Source: Prochlorococcus sp. AG-436-C05 (GTDB taxonomy: Bacteria > Cyanobacteriota > Cyanobacteriia > PCC-6307 > Cyanobiaceae). Taken from it: 64,000 nucleotides of DNA. A program made the position numbers and the translations under genes. Each line of letters begins with the position of its first letter. Position 1 is the stretch's first letter. The stretch covers positions 1 to 64,000 of the forward strand of contig QCPB01000001.1 in the NCBI GenBank assembly GCA_003209795.1. Direction: 5' to 3'. This document shows, piece by piece, positions 1 through 8,668 of this stretch. The notes beneath the pieces were generated by a model, which was given only the letters and a program-made list of their open reading frames with translations, was not told the origin of the DNA and did not search any database.

Positions 1-179
1 AGGAAAGAATAGCAGAAGAGGAAAGAATAGCATTAGAGAAGGCTAAAGCAAAAGAGGCAAGAAAAGCATTAAAGAAAGCTAAAGCAGAGGAGAAAAGAAT
101 AGCATTAGAGAAAGCTAAAGCAGAAGAGCAGATAATAGAGGCAGATATAAATTCTGAGACTTCAAAACAAGATAATTAA
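1..179 (+). CDS. C-terminal end of a charged coiled-coil repeat protein (5' truncated)
   Basis: The only open frame here (codons starting at base 3) enters from outside the window and ends in TAA. It encodes 58 residues made mainly of Glu, Lys, Ala, Arg, with the unit ERIALEKAKAEE repeated about every 20 residues in imperfect form, then a short polar tail ending QDN. This is a continuous amphipathic helix or coiled coil, and the DNA itself is repetitive. The family cannot be told without the N-terminus; such tails occur on cell-envelope and cytoskeletal proteins, but function is unknown. Confidence 0.6.
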   Translation, partial: ERIAEEERIALEKAKAKEARKALKKAKAEEKRIALEKAKAEEQIIEADINSETSKQDN

Positions 180-322
180 ATGACTTAGGTAATATAGGAA
201 AAATAATAATTCAGAATTCTCTTATATGTTTTAAGAGTAATAAACTTATTTATATATCTATTAAATTAAAATATTATTAATTATATAACTTATTTATATT
301 TTAAAATTACAAAAAAGATATT

Positions 323-802
323 TTATGATTCCAATGCTACTTCAATAGCTGCAATTAAATTTTCATCAAAGGGTTTAACACCTGGCTTGAATCTTGCAAT
401 TACTTTACTATCCTTTCCTACTAGAAATTTCTCAAAATTCCATTCTACGTCACCCTTTGGTTCTGCATTATTTAATGTTGTATAAGGTTCTGTGGTTTTA
501 CCTTTTGCATGAACTTTTTCTAGAATTTCAAATTTTACTCCAAATTTAGTTGAACAAAATTCTTTAATTTCAGAAAGGGAATTAGGTTCTTGATTTCCAA
601 AATCATTACAAGGGAAGGCAAGAATCTTAAGACCTTTTTTTGAATATAAATCATGGAGTTTTTGAAGATCCTCATATTGCGCAGTATTCCCACAATAACT
701 GGCAACATTTACTATTAGCAATACATTTCCTGAATATTCTCCAAGATTTTTTGTCGAGCCATCGGCTGAAATAATAGCTGTATTTTGAACGTCTACTACC
801 AT
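323..802 (-). CDS. Glutathione peroxidase-like thiol peroxidase
   Basis: 159 residues, the normal length for the bacterial cysteine-type glutathione peroxidase family. It reduces hydroperoxides, in bacteria usually with thioredoxin as the electron donor. The peroxidatic Cys is Cys37 in NVASYCGNTAQY (the Sec position of animal enzymes), followed by FPCNDFGNQEP with the catalytic Gln at 71, a candidate resolving Cys at 83, and the Trp-Asn pair in EWNFEKF at 121-122. The tetrad is therefore complete. No signal peptide, so cytosolic. It stands alone, transcribed away from the downstream small membrane gene. Oxidative stress defence is the likely role. Confidence 0.93.
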   Translation of the reverse strand: MVVDVQNTAIISADGSTKNLGEYSGNVLLIVNVASYCGNTAQYEDLQKLHDLYSKKGLKILAFPCNDFGNQEPNSLSEIKEFCSTKFGVKFEILEKVHAKGKTTEPYTTLNNAEPKGDVEWNFEKFLVGKDSKVIARFKPGVKPFDENLIAAIEVALES

Positions 803-947
803 AAATTTTGAAAATTATTTAATGACCATAACATTCAAAGATACTTTTTGTGTAATTAAAGTTAAATGTTTTAAATTATTTTTATTTCAATTTTATATTG
901 ATGGTTTTTGATTATTCTTATAATGAAAATATATTTAAAACTTTCAA

Positions 948-1169
948 TTGGATCCCTTAGACCCACTTACTGAAATTATTAATTCAGGACAAGCATTCTC
1001 ACTCGTAATAGCAACAGAAAGAATTATTTGGGTAATTATTGGAGTTTTTTTTCTTGGAGCTATTTCAAAATCAATCAAAAGTAGTCTTTCTAATAAGAAT
1101 ACTTATGGCAATAGAACAGATTTTCACTTTTTTAATTTTTTTAAAAGTAAAAATGAAGACGCTAAGTAA
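948..1169 (+). CDS. Small single-span membrane protein, unknown function
   Basis: 73 residues starting at TTG; an in-frame TAA lies just upstream at 936, so this is the first usable start. One strong hydrophobic segment lies at about residues 18-40 (FSLVIATERIIWVIIGVFFLG), followed by a Lys/Ser-rich and Phe-rich tail that should lie in the cytosol. It sits 39 bases before purT on the same strand and may be co-transcribed with it. I do not recognise the family; the length and topology resemble the many small conserved membrane proteins of picocyanobacteria. Confidence 0.6.
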   Translation: MDPLDPLTEIINSGQAFSLVIATERIIWVIIGVFFLGAISKSIKSSLSNKNTYGNRTDFHFFNFFKSKNEDAK

Positions 1170-1208
1170 TTTTTATTTGATCATAAATAGGAAATTGTTT
1201 AATTAATT

Positions 1209-2384
1209 ATGAAAGATCAAAATTTTTCTAAAAAAAGGATATTATTACTTGGTAGTGGTGAACTTGGTAAAGAGTTAGTTATAGAAGCTAAAAGATTAGG
1301 ATTGGAAGTAATTGCAATAGATAAATATAATAATGCTCCAGCAATGCAGGTTGCAGATGATTCCTATGTTATAGATATGAGTAATAAAAATATTTTAAAA
1401 AATACTATAAGAAATCTTAATCCAGATTTTGTCGTTCCTGAAATAGAAGCTCTTTCAATTGAAGCTCTAAAGGAATTAGAAAATGAAGGCGTAAAAATTA
1501 TACCTAACGCTAGAACTGTAGAAATAACAATGAATAGGGATAAGATTCGAGATTTAGCTTCTAATGTTTTAAATATAAGAACCGCAAAATTTAAATATGT
1601 TTTTAATTATGATGATCTAGATAAAAAAGCAAGTGAAATTGGTTTTCCATTACTGCTTAAGCCTTTAATGAGTTCTTCTGGTAAAGGACAAAGTTTAGTT
1701 TCAAGAGAAGAAGACCTATTCAAGGCTTGGACTGACTCGCAAGCGAATTCCAGAGGTAATGTTAACGGGGTAATTATTGAAGAATTCATAGATTTTGACT
1801 TTGAATTTACTTTATTAACTGTTAGAAAAGATAATGGAGAAAATATATTTTGTTTACCTATTGGTCATATTCAGTTTAAGGGTGACTATCAAAGCAGTTG
1901 GCAGCCTTTAGAGATGAAAGCTTCCTTATTAAATGAAGCTAAAACAATTACAAATCAAATACTTAATAACCTAAATGGTCCAGGAATTTATGGAGTTGAG
2001 TTTTTTGCTAAAGGAAATGAGATTATTTTTTCTGAATTATCACCTAGACCTCATGATACAGGAATGGTTACATTAGTTAGTCAAAACATTAATGAATTTG
2101 AATTACATTTAAGGGCCTTCTTAAATTTACCAATACCTAAAATAATTTTATTAAAACCCTCTGCTACTAAAGTAATACTCTCTCAAGAAGACTTTATAAA
2201 CCCTATTTATACCGGTTTAAATGCAGCATTGAATTTAGAAAATACTAAGGTACTATTATTTGGAAAAACTACTGCTAAAAAAGGAAGGAGAATGGGTGTA
2301 GTGCTTTCATCAAATAATAACCTTAATTTAGCTAGAAAAAATGCTGATGAAGCTTCTCTTATGATTAAAGTTATTTCAAATTAA
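1209..2384 (+). CDS. purT: Formate-dependent GAR transformylase (PurT)
   Basis: 391 residues, full length for PurT. Catalyses formate + ATP + glycinamide ribonucleotide to formyl-GAR in de novo purine synthesis, the folate-independent alternative to PurN. An N-terminal dinucleotide-like fold begins LLLGSGELGKELVIEAKRLG, followed by an ATP-grasp domain with PLLLKPLMSSSGKGQS (P-loop-like lysines), GVIIEEFIDF and the metal-binding stretch GVEFFAKGNEIIFSELSPRPHDTG. Start ATG has no competing upstream start. It is related to PurK, but the GxxHIQFKGDYQSSWQP region and the SPRPHDTGMVT motif are PurT-type. Confidence 0.95.
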   Translation: MKDQNFSKKRILLLGSGELGKELVIEAKRLGLEVIAIDKYNNAPAMQVADDSYVIDMSNKNILKNTIRNLNPDFVVPEIEALSIEALKELENEGVKIIPNARTVEITMNRDKIRDLASNVLNIRTAKFKYVFNYDDLDKKASEIGFPLLLKPLMSSSGKGQSLVSREEDLFKAWTDSQANSRGNVNGVIIEEFIDFDFEFTLLTVRKDNGENIFCLPIGHIQFKGDYQSSWQPLEMKASLLNEAKTITNQILNNLNGPGIYGVEFFAKGNEIIFSELSPRPHDTGMVTLVSQNINEFELHLRAFLNLPIPKIILLKPSATKVILSQEDFINPIYTGLNAALNLENTKVLLFGKTTAKKGRRMGVVLSSNNNLNLARKNADEASLMIKVISN

Positions 2385-2426
2385 AAGATTAAGAAAAATT
2401 TGAAATAACAAAAATACTTATTTTCT

Positions 2427-2681
2427 TTGTTTTTGTTTAAATATCTTATAGCTATTATTTTATTAGATTATGTACTGATTTTTATGATAGAAAATTATAA
2501 AGGTTGGGATATAACTTTAAATTGGGATGATAAAAATTGTCTCATGAATAACTCTGTTAAGACTAAATATTATAATCAAAAAGAAAAATGGGAAGGTGTT
2601 AATTTAGATGGTAATAGGATTTATGGCTCTTCTCTTAGGGAAATAAGACATATAATTGATTATCCAGGGTTACATAAATAA
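2427..2681 (+). CDS. Small protein with N-terminal membrane anchor, unknown
   Basis: 84 residues from a TTG start; other in-frame starts are TTG at 2433 and an ATG at residue 20. The first 20 residues are hydrophobic (signal anchor or uncleaved signal peptide); the remainder is soluble, Asn/Tyr/Lys-rich, with sequence GWDITLNWDDKNCLMNN. Located just downstream of purT. I do not recognise the family. Codon use resembles its neighbours. Confidence 0.5.
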   Translation: MFLFKYLIAIILLDYVLIFMIENYKGWDITLNWDDKNCLMNNSVKTKYYNQKEKWEGVNLDGNRIYGSSLREIRHIIDYPGLHK

Positions 2682-2706
2682 TCATTTACATATTTTGTAA
2701 AAGATT

Positions 2707-2865
2707 TTATTTATTTTCAGCTTGATTATCTTCAATAAGTTCTTTCGCGATTTTGTTTAAATCACCTTTGATTGATACCCATGTGAAAGCTACAATAAAT
2801 ATCGTACCCGAAATTGCTACAGTAATCGTTTCTAAGGGAGACAATCCAAGTGCAATAGCAAACAT
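2707..2865 (-). CDS. 52-residue single-span membrane microprotein
   Basis: Reads MFAIALGLSPLETITVAISG, then a hydrophobic span through IFIVAFTWVSIKG, then an acidic amphipathic tail ending EDNQAENK. ATG start, TAA stop. The mixture of a short lumenal/periplasmic N-terminus, one span and a charged cytosolic tail is what small photosystem or cytochrome complex subunits look like, but it matches none that I can name. It fills the otherwise empty stretch between two + strand genes, which supports it being real. Confidence 0.6.
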   Translation of the reverse strand: MFAIALGLSPLETITVAISGTIFIVAFTWVSIKGDLNKIAKELIEDNQAENK

Positions 2866-3049
2866 GTACATATATAAATATTAATTTTTTATTATATTCC
2901 ACATTTTAAAATATATTGGATGAAATATTCTTTTGAAATGTAATTTAATTATTTGGAGAATAATAAATTGATAGATTATAGTAATAATTTATTTTTGTAT
3001 TATTTATAGTTTGTTTTTTATCTTTTATTTAGTAATACATATTTAAAAT

Positions 3050-3274
3050 ATGAAACAGAAGAAATGTCCACAATGTAAGAACTTAATTTCAATAAAAGCA
3101 CCAACTTGCTTATATTGTGGAAGGCCTAATAAATTTGTAACTAAGGATTATATTAATAGAAAGTGGAATAAAGAATATAGTAGTAATTCTAATTTCTATA
3201 ATTTTTTCACCTTTAAATATCTATTATTTATATTTATATTTTTATTAGTAATTCTCTTTATTTTATTTAATTAA
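3050..3274 (+). CDS. Zinc-ribbon protein with C-terminal membrane span
   Basis: 74 residues. The N-terminus carries two CxxC knuckles, CPQC at 6-9 and CLYC at 20-23, with the spacing of a zinc ribbon (CPxCxxxIxxxAxxCxYCG). A basic linker follows, then a hydrophobic C-terminal segment from about residue 53 to the end, which predicts a tail-anchored protein with the ribbon in the cytosol. Such ribbons mediate protein or nucleic acid contacts; the partner is unknown. Confidence 0.7.
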   Translation: MKQKKCPQCKNLISIKAPTCLYCGRPNKFVTKDYINRKWNKEYSSNSNFYNFFTFKYLLFIFIFLLVILFILFN

Positions 3275-3288
3275 TTTCTAGGTGAATT

Positions 3289-5898
3289 TTAATTTATTAT
3301 TGAATCTATTACCTCTCTTGTATTAGGTGAAAGTTTATTTCTCTTTATATATTTAAGTACTTCTATCATTCTACTTTTGTAGGGTTCAATATAATATCTA
3401 TATCTACTGAATGTTTTTAAAAATCGAGATATTACAACAGGATTTAACTTGTCGAATTCTATGATCTTCTTTGAAATATATTGATAACCTGAACCATCAA
3501 TTGCATGAAAAAGTCTATTGCTAGTTACGTAAGAATTTAAAATTGATCTTAATGTGTTTGGTGATTTTAAATCAAAATATTCGTTTCCGAACAAATTTTC
3601 AATACTTTTCTGGTTATCATCAATTTCAATAGATGCATTATAGGAGAACCAACTATCAAGTACTACAGAATTGTTTTTCCATTTTTCGAAGAATATTTTT
3701 GATATTATGTTTCTCTCGGTACAATCAATTCTTACAAATACATTCAATGCTGCTTTTGCAAGTGTCATTGAATCTCCACTAACATAATTAATTATTTTAT
3801 ATTTTATTTCCTCATCCTTACTATGTAAAAGTAGTTTCCATATAGTTTCAATTAGCTTTCTTTCATCTTTACCTTCTGGCCATATTTTATCTATATTTTT
3901 TTCAATTTCATTTAATTTAATATTTAACTCTCCCTTTAATGCTGTACCAAATAATAAATTTAATTCATCAATTGTTTTATATATTTTTAATGGATCTATA
4001 ATGATTATTTCTGATTCAATTTCTGAAAAAGTTGGAATAGTAAGTATTTCTGATAAAAGTGATAAATTAATTTCTTTATTATTTTTTATTATTGAAGCTA
4101 GTGTATTTATTAATTTATTTTCAATATTATAATCTGGCTTATCATCTAACCTCTTTGTAATAATTGTTTTATATAGGCTTTTGACCGCATCAAAAATTGT
4201 AAAAAAATCTGTTTCATACTCAATTATTAACAATTTTTCATTTACCGAAGTATCGGTTTCCCACTCAACAGGAGCTGAAAAAGAACGAAAATAAGTAACT
4301 ATAGGAATTTCAAAGTCGGTTTTTATATTTTCAAAAATAAATTCTTCCTTTTTTTCTTTTAAAACTAGCTTTTTTATCAATTTTTTTTGATTATTTAATA
4401 ATATCGCTATATCTATTGGAATTATTAATGGTAAATCATTAAAAGAATTGTTTTTAAAAGTATTACTTTGTGAGGCTTGAATTACAAGATTTTGATTCTT
4501 TTTATCCCAAATTCTCTTTAATTTAACTCTGGGCGTTCCATTTTGTTTGTACCAGATTTTAAGTTTTTGAGCATTTATCTCTTTATTATCCTTTAAAATC
4601 TCATCTATAAATTGATCGATTGTTGCTGCTTTTCCATCATAAGTTGATATGTAATTATGAAAACCTCTATAAAATTTATTATCTTTTACCAGTGAATAAA
4701 GCATCCTTATAATTTCTGAACCTTTTTCATAAATTGTTGTTGTATAAAAATTGTCTATTTCCAGATATTTTTCTGGGATTACAGGATGCGATGTTGGACC
4801 AGAATCTTCCCTAAATTGATTTTTTCTAAGAAACTTTGCATCCTCGAGTCTTTTTAAGGAATAATTATGAAGGTCAGCAGTAAATTGTTGGTCTCTAAAA
4901 ACTGTTAAACCCTCTTTCAACGATAATTGGAACCAATCCCTGCAAGTTACTCTATTTCCTGTCCAATTATGAAAGTATTCATGAGCAATTACCCCCTCTA
5001 TTCGCTCTAGTTCCTCATCAGTTGTGGTTTCTGTATCTGCAAGTATTAGTTTTGAATTAAATATATTTAGACTCTTATTTTCCATTGCTCCCATATTAAA
5101 GTGCCTTACTGCGACAATATTAAATAATGACAAATCGTATTCAAGGTTGTATTTCTCTTCGTCCCATTTCATTGCTTTCTTTAATGAATTTATTGCATGT
5201 TGAACATATTTCTCATCCCCTTTCTCTACATATATATTTATCTCTACTTTTTTATTCGATTTTGTTGTGAAAATGTCTTTTATACAAATAAGTTTTCCCG
5301 CAACCAAGGCAAAAAGATAAGAGGGTTTAGGATATGGGTCTTCCCAAATTATTTCATGCCTATTTTCTTTAAGATTATTTTCTCTATAAATATTCCCATT
5401 TGAAAGTAAAACCGGATATTTATCCTTGTCTGCCTCAATCCTTACGGTGTATTTGCTTAGAATATCAGGCCTGTCCGCATGGTAACTTATTCTTCTAAAT
5501 CCTTCCGCTTCACATTGCGTAGTAATAATTCCATTGCTCTCATACATTCCTAATAGAGATAAATTTTTCTTGGGCTTGATTATGCCCACTATTGTTAAAG
5601 AAAAAATGTCAATATTTATATTTTTGATTATTAATTTATTTTTTTCCTGTGTATAGTTATTTTCATCTAATAGAGATTCATCCATATATATTTTTTTAAT
5701 ACATATGTCTGTCCCATCAAGAATAAGTTCTTTTGATTTTTTATTTCTTTTTTTTATTTTAAGTTTAACTTTAACTTTAACTTTAACTTTTTCAATTACA
5801 AAATCTAAGAAAGTTTCAGGTATTTCATAATCAAATACTTTATAATCTTCAAGTTTTACATATTTCGATATAATCTTTTGATTAATTGATTTTTGCAT
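3289..5898 (-). CDS. pepN: Aminopeptidase N (M1 zinc metallopeptidase)
   Basis: 869 residues, full length for the bacterial PepN branch of family M1. Removes N-terminal amino acids from peptides in the cytosol. The exopeptidase motif GAMEN is at 270-274 (MGAMENKSLN); the zinc site HEYFH is at 306-310 with the downstream ligand Glu at 329 in LSLKEGLTVF. The C-terminal helical domain is present. Residues 38-50 form an unusual Lys/Val run encoded by a hexanucleotide repeat. Convergent with the zinc-ribbon gene, 14 bases apart. Confidence 0.96.
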   Translation of the reverse strand: MQKSINQKIISKYVKLEDYKVFDYEIPETFLDFVIEKVKVKVKVKLKIKKRNKKSKELILDGTDICIKKIYMDESLLDENNYTQEKNKLIIKNINIDIFSLTIVGIIKPKKNLSLLGMYESNGIITTQCEAEGFRRISYHADRPDILSKYTVRIEADKDKYPVLLSNGNIYRENNLKENRHEIIWEDPYPKPSYLFALVAGKLICIKDIFTTKSNKKVEINIYVEKGDEKYVQHAINSLKKAMKWDEEKYNLEYDLSLFNIVAVRHFNMGAMENKSLNIFNSKLILADTETTTDEELERIEGVIAHEYFHNWTGNRVTCRDWFQLSLKEGLTVFRDQQFTADLHNYSLKRLEDAKFLRKNQFREDSGPTSHPVIPEKYLEIDNFYTTTIYEKGSEIIRMLYSLVKDNKFYRGFHNYISTYDGKAATIDQFIDEILKDNKEINAQKLKIWYKQNGTPRVKLKRIWDKKNQNLVIQASQSNTFKNNSFNDLPLIIPIDIAILLNNQKKLIKKLVLKEKKEEFIFENIKTDFEIPIVTYFRSFSAPVEWETDTSVNEKLLIIEYETDFFTIFDAVKSLYKTIITKRLDDKPDYNIENKLINTLASIIKNNKEINLSLLSEILTIPTFSEIESEIIIIDPLKIYKTIDELNLLFGTALKGELNIKLNEIEKNIDKIWPEGKDERKLIETIWKLLLHSKDEEIKYKIINYVSGDSMTLAKAALNVFVRIDCTERNIISKIFFEKWKNNSVVLDSWFSYNASIEIDDNQKSIENLFGNEYFDLKSPNTLRSILNSYVTSNRLFHAIDGSGYQYISKKIIEFDKLNPVVISRFLKTFSRYRYYIEPYKSRMIEVLKYIKRNKLSPNTREVIDSIIN
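5762..5792. repeat. Hexanucleotide microsatellite (TTAACT-type units) inside pepN
   Basis: About four to five tandem copies of a 6-base unit (ttaact / aactTT in register) lie within the 5' part of pepN and encode alternating Lys and Val. Because the unit is a multiple of three, gain or loss of copies would change the number of Lys-Val pairs without breaking the frame. Confidence 0.7.
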
Positions 5899-5946
5899 TG
5901 TTTAGATGTTTTTTGATTTTGAATAATGTATGAATTCAATTTGCAA

Positions 5947-6312
5947 TTATAAACTTTTACTTTTTTCTTCTATCTTGCATAAATGACTCTTTATTTCTCC
6001 TGAGGGCATAAGTTCATATAAGGTGGGATTCTCCATATCAGGCAATCCATCTTTAATTAATTTGTAGCGCCAGTCCCATTTTTTATCTGTAAATGAAATA
6101 TAATCTTGCCTAAGTGAGTAAGGCAGCATAAGTTCTTTTTTATTCCAATTAATATTTATAAATCCACCTGGCTTTAACTCTGAAAGACTTTCTATTATTG
6201 AGAAGTCACCATTTATAGTGTTTCTCATAACTAATTCAAGTTTTGATTTATCACATATATAACTTGTATTCAAAACCAAAAAAAGTATTGATGTTAATAA
6301 AAATGAATGAAT
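5947..6312 (-). CDS. Putative exported protein, probably started at ATT
   Basis: The first ATG/GTG/TTG start in the frame is TTG at 6279, giving 110 residues, but that cuts a hydrophobic segment in half. Reading 11 codons upstream to an ATT gives IHSFLLTSILFLVLNTSYIC, a convincing signal peptide or membrane anchor, and that ATT lies 8 bases after a strong AAGGAG Shine-Dalgarno (complement of 6321-6326). The mature part is soluble, with ELKPGGFININWNKKELMLP and several Trp. An in-frame TAA lies just upstream of the ribosome site, so no standard start is available. Conserved-looking but I do not recognise the family. Confidence 0.65.
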   Translation of the reverse strand: MHSFLLTSILFLVLNTSYICDKSKLELVMRNTINGDFSIIESLSELKPGGFININWNKKELMLPYSLRQDYISFTDKKWDWRYKLIKDGLPDMENPTLYELMPSGEIKSHLCKIEEKSKSL

Positions 6313-6377
6313 TGTTAGGACTCCTTTTTAATTTTATTAGGGTTTATCTGAGAAAGTTCAAAAATTTTTTGGATAAT

Positions 6378-7094
6378 TTATATAATTATAGATTGCATAC
6401 TTTCTAAAAGTATCAGGTTACAATTTATTTCTTCCTTATATTCTTGAACTGATATTAGTTTATTTAAAAAACCTGAATATTCTGCCTCACCTCCTACGGT
6501 ACTTGCAAGTATATATTTTGGGTTAAAAGTATTTATTAATTTAGGTATAACTTCAGCACCTTTTACAAAAGATCCAACTAGAGGTAAATTTAAGTCCTTT
6601 GTAGGTGTTATAACTGCATCAAGAGTTTGAGTTTCTAAATTTTCATCAAGATATCCGTGAGGTTCAATATAAAAACCACTCCCTTTTTTATCTTTAACTA
6701 TATATCCATTCTCTATTTGTGGGACTGGAGCACCAGCAGTGGCACGAAAACATAAACCATTTTGTTGTGTACTCTCTTCTGGCTTAAGAATTTTAATTGA
6801 ACTGAAACCTAATTTTTCTACTATGGCTTCTGCACTTTTGGGGCATATTATGGGAATATCTTTTTTAAACATTTCTAGTGTTGGAATATGACAATGATCA
6901 GGTAATCCTTGGGTTAACAAAATGATATCTATTTCCTTATCTATTACAATTTCATTTTTTAATGTTCCTTTGAAAAACCACTCACCTGGTTTAAATATTA
7001 AATCTCCTTTGAGCCATGGATCAATAATTAAATTAGTTTCTTTAAAATTAATAAACCAGCCATTTGATCCAAGATATGTAGCTTTAAAACTCAT
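6378..7094 (-). CDS. Metallo-beta-lactamase-fold hydrolase-like protein
   Basis: 238 residues. The N-terminus ATYLGSNGWFINFKETNLII followed by DPWL is typical of the UlaG/YtkL-like MBL branch. In place of the metal motif HxHxDH the sequence reads TQGLPDHCH (61-69): the first two His are replaced by Thr and Gly, while Asp66, His67 and His69 remain. The later part has FNPKYILASTVGGEAEYSG. Loss of two ligands suggests altered or absent hydrolase activity. No signal peptide. It is followed downstream by the exported protein gene on the same strand. Confidence 0.75.
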   Translation of the reverse strand: MSFKATYLGSNGWFINFKETNLIIDPWLKGDLIFKPGEWFFKGTLKNEIVIDKEIDIILLTQGLPDHCHIPTLEMFKKDIPIICPKSAEAIVEKLGFSSIKILKPEESTQQNGLCFRATAGAPVPQIENGYIVKDKKGSGFYIEPHGYLDENLETQTLDAVITPTKDLNLPLVGSFVKGAEVIPKLINTFNPKYILASTVGGEAEYSGFLNKLISVQEYKEEINCNLILLESMQSIII

Positions 7095-7164
7095 TATTTA
7101 CTAAAAAAATACTAATTAAACTATAAAATAAAAACTTATTTGATGAGAAATAAATAAATTTAAA

Positions 7165-7467
7165 TTAGCTGGCTTCTTTTATTATTTGGAATGACTTTTT
7201 TTTGAGATTGAAAATTAATAATTGAGTATCTTTAAAAGAGCTTATAAAATCTTGCTTTTTCAATAGTTTCATGGGTATTAAAGCTAAACCTCCCGTTCCT
7301 GAAAAAATTATTGGCATCGTAATATTTTTTTTCCCATTCATTTTTTGCAAGTCTTTTGCCTGAGATACAATATTTTTTGCCTTTTCAAAACCATAATCTT
7401 CTATTAATTCAGACCATAAGAAATCTACTGGCTCATATTTTGAAAACTCAATTTTTATACTTTTCAT
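7165..7467 (-). CDS. Conserved small soluble protein, unknown
   Basis: 100 residues, mixed charged and hydrophobic without any membrane span. Includes EDYGFEKAKNIVSQAKDLQK and a Gly-rich stretch IIFSGTGGLALIPMKLLKK. Length, start ATG and codon use look like a real gene, and it is one of a same-strand series. I do not recognise the family and assign no function. Confidence 0.65.
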   Translation of the reverse strand: MKSIKIEFSKYEPVDFLWSELIEDYGFEKAKNIVSQAKDLQKMNGKKNITMPIIFSGTGGLALIPMKLLKKQDFISSFKDTQLLIFNLKKKSFQIIKEAS

Positions 7468-7511
7468 TAAATAAGGTAATTTATATTAACTTTATTGAAT
7501 AATATTTGTAA

Positions 7512-7697
7512 TTAATTACTATTTTTAAATCTATCCATAACTAATTGCAACATATCAACAACATCTCCATCAGTTAAATCTAGATCTCTTTTTAAATCAT
7601 TGCAGGTTAAATTCATTTCAAGTGCAGCTTCTGCCATATGATTAACTTTTTGGTTATCTCCTCCTAATGAAATAAAAGGATTGAAGTTTTCTATCAT
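7512..7697 (-). CDS. 61-residue conserved helical protein, unknown
   Basis: Short acidic protein predicted to be all helical: NHMAEAALEMNLTCNDLKRD then LDLTDGDVVDMLQLVMDRFK. The pattern of an N-terminal helix followed by a DLTxGDVVxML repeat looks like a small helix-turn-helix-like or four-helix fold, but no function can be given. Same strand and close to the upstream DCC-family gene. Confidence 0.65.
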   Translation of the reverse strand: MIENFNPFISLGGDNQKVNHMAEAALEMNLTCNDLKRDLDLTDGDVVDMLQLVMDRFKNSN

Positions 7698-7803
7698 TTC
7701 TATTTAATATTACTTCTATGTTCTAGCTAAAAAATAGAAAATTATCCTTTAATGATGAACAAGCTTATAAATATGTTATTTATGCTGACTATATGTTTTT
7801 ATT

Positions 7804-8184
7804 TTAAATTAATGTCTGTGATACACCTTTGGATATCAAGGCAAATCTTCTTGCTCTTAAAAGTAAAGGGAAGAACAATTTAGTCCTTTTATTTGACTTG
7901 AATACACTTGAGAGGATTTTTAGGAGATTACTTGATGGATTTTTGATTTCTTTGCAAATAGTATTTATCGCATTTGCTCCATGAAAAATATCATCATCCT
8001 TTAAAAGGATTGCTCCTTTATCTAAATCGTAACCTTTCTCTAATAATGACTTGATAATACTCAAGTTTTTCCTCCCATCAAGTATCTTAATGTTGTTTAT
8101 CTTGCTTTTGATTTCAAGGAGTTCCGCAAAATTATTGCAAAAAGGACATTCTCCATCATAAATAAACGTAAAATTGGATGCCAT
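7804..8184 (-). CDS. DCC-family (DUF393) thiol-disulfide oxidoreductase-like protein
   Basis: 126 residues. It opens with FIYDGECPFCNNF, the defining DGxCPxC motif of the DCC family (Asp10, Cys13, Cys16), then the ILDGRKN and KDDDIFHGANAINTI stretches usual for DUF393. The fold is thioredoxin-like and the CxxC is thought to be redox active; the substrate is not known. No signal peptide. Stands alone with 211 bases of AT-rich DNA before the next gene. Confidence 0.88.
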   Translation of the reverse strand: MASNFTFIYDGECPFCNNFAELLEIKSKINNIKILDGRKNLSIIKSLLEKGYDLDKGAILLKDDDIFHGANAINTICKEIKNPSSNLLKILSSVFKSNKRTKLFFPLLLRARRFALISKGVSQTLI

Positions 8185-8395
8185 CAGAAAAAACTACACT
8201 TTTGTTAATTAATTAAATAAAGTAAAAAATTTTTTTTATTTTAAGACACTATTGATACATATTGATTATAAACTCTTTGTTTTCTTTAAAAGCTAGAATT
8301 TAGTATAAGTTTTACCAAATTACGAAGAAATGTCTCAATATAGGTATATTTTCCTCAAAAATTTTGTATGATTTCAAGATATTTGTTTTTTAATC

Positions 8396-8533
8396 ATGAA
8401 TTTATTAGCTTCTTTTGCTTTAGGTGGTTTCAATCCTTATGCTACAGCGTTTGGAATTTTCTCTCTAGTTCTTTTTGCTCTAGTCGGTTTGGTAGCAGGA
8501 CCAAATTTAAGTAAATTTGATCAAGATTCATAA
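8396..8533 (+). CDS. 45-residue single-span membrane microprotein
   Basis: ATG start, TAA stop, followed 28 bases later by a strong terminator, which marks it as a separate transcription unit. Sequence: MNLLASFALGGFNPYATAFG, a span continuing IFSLVLFALVGLVAGPN, and a short charged tail LSKFDQDS. Composition and shape resemble small thylakoid complex subunits; I cannot match it to a named Psb, Psa or Pet subunit. Confidence 0.7.
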   Translation: MNLLASFALGGFNPYATAFGIFSLVLFALVGLVAGPNLSKFDQDS

Positions 8534-8561
8534 TTCAAGAAAATTTTCTATGAATTACTAG

Positions 8562-8590
8562 AAAAGACTCATTAGAGTCTTTTTTTTTTA
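8562..8590 (+). terminator. Rho-independent terminator
   Basis: Stem AAAAGACTC / GAGTCTTTT with a 4-base loop (atta), running directly into an unbroken T tract. It lies just after the 45-residue membrane microprotein gene. It is one of the few clear intrinsic terminators in the window. Confidence 0.88.
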
Positions 8591-8668
8591 TTTCTATCCA
8601 AGCTTTTTGCGTTTGCTTTATATCTTTCTTAAATATTTAATATAAATGTTCTAATATATCCTCTATTG

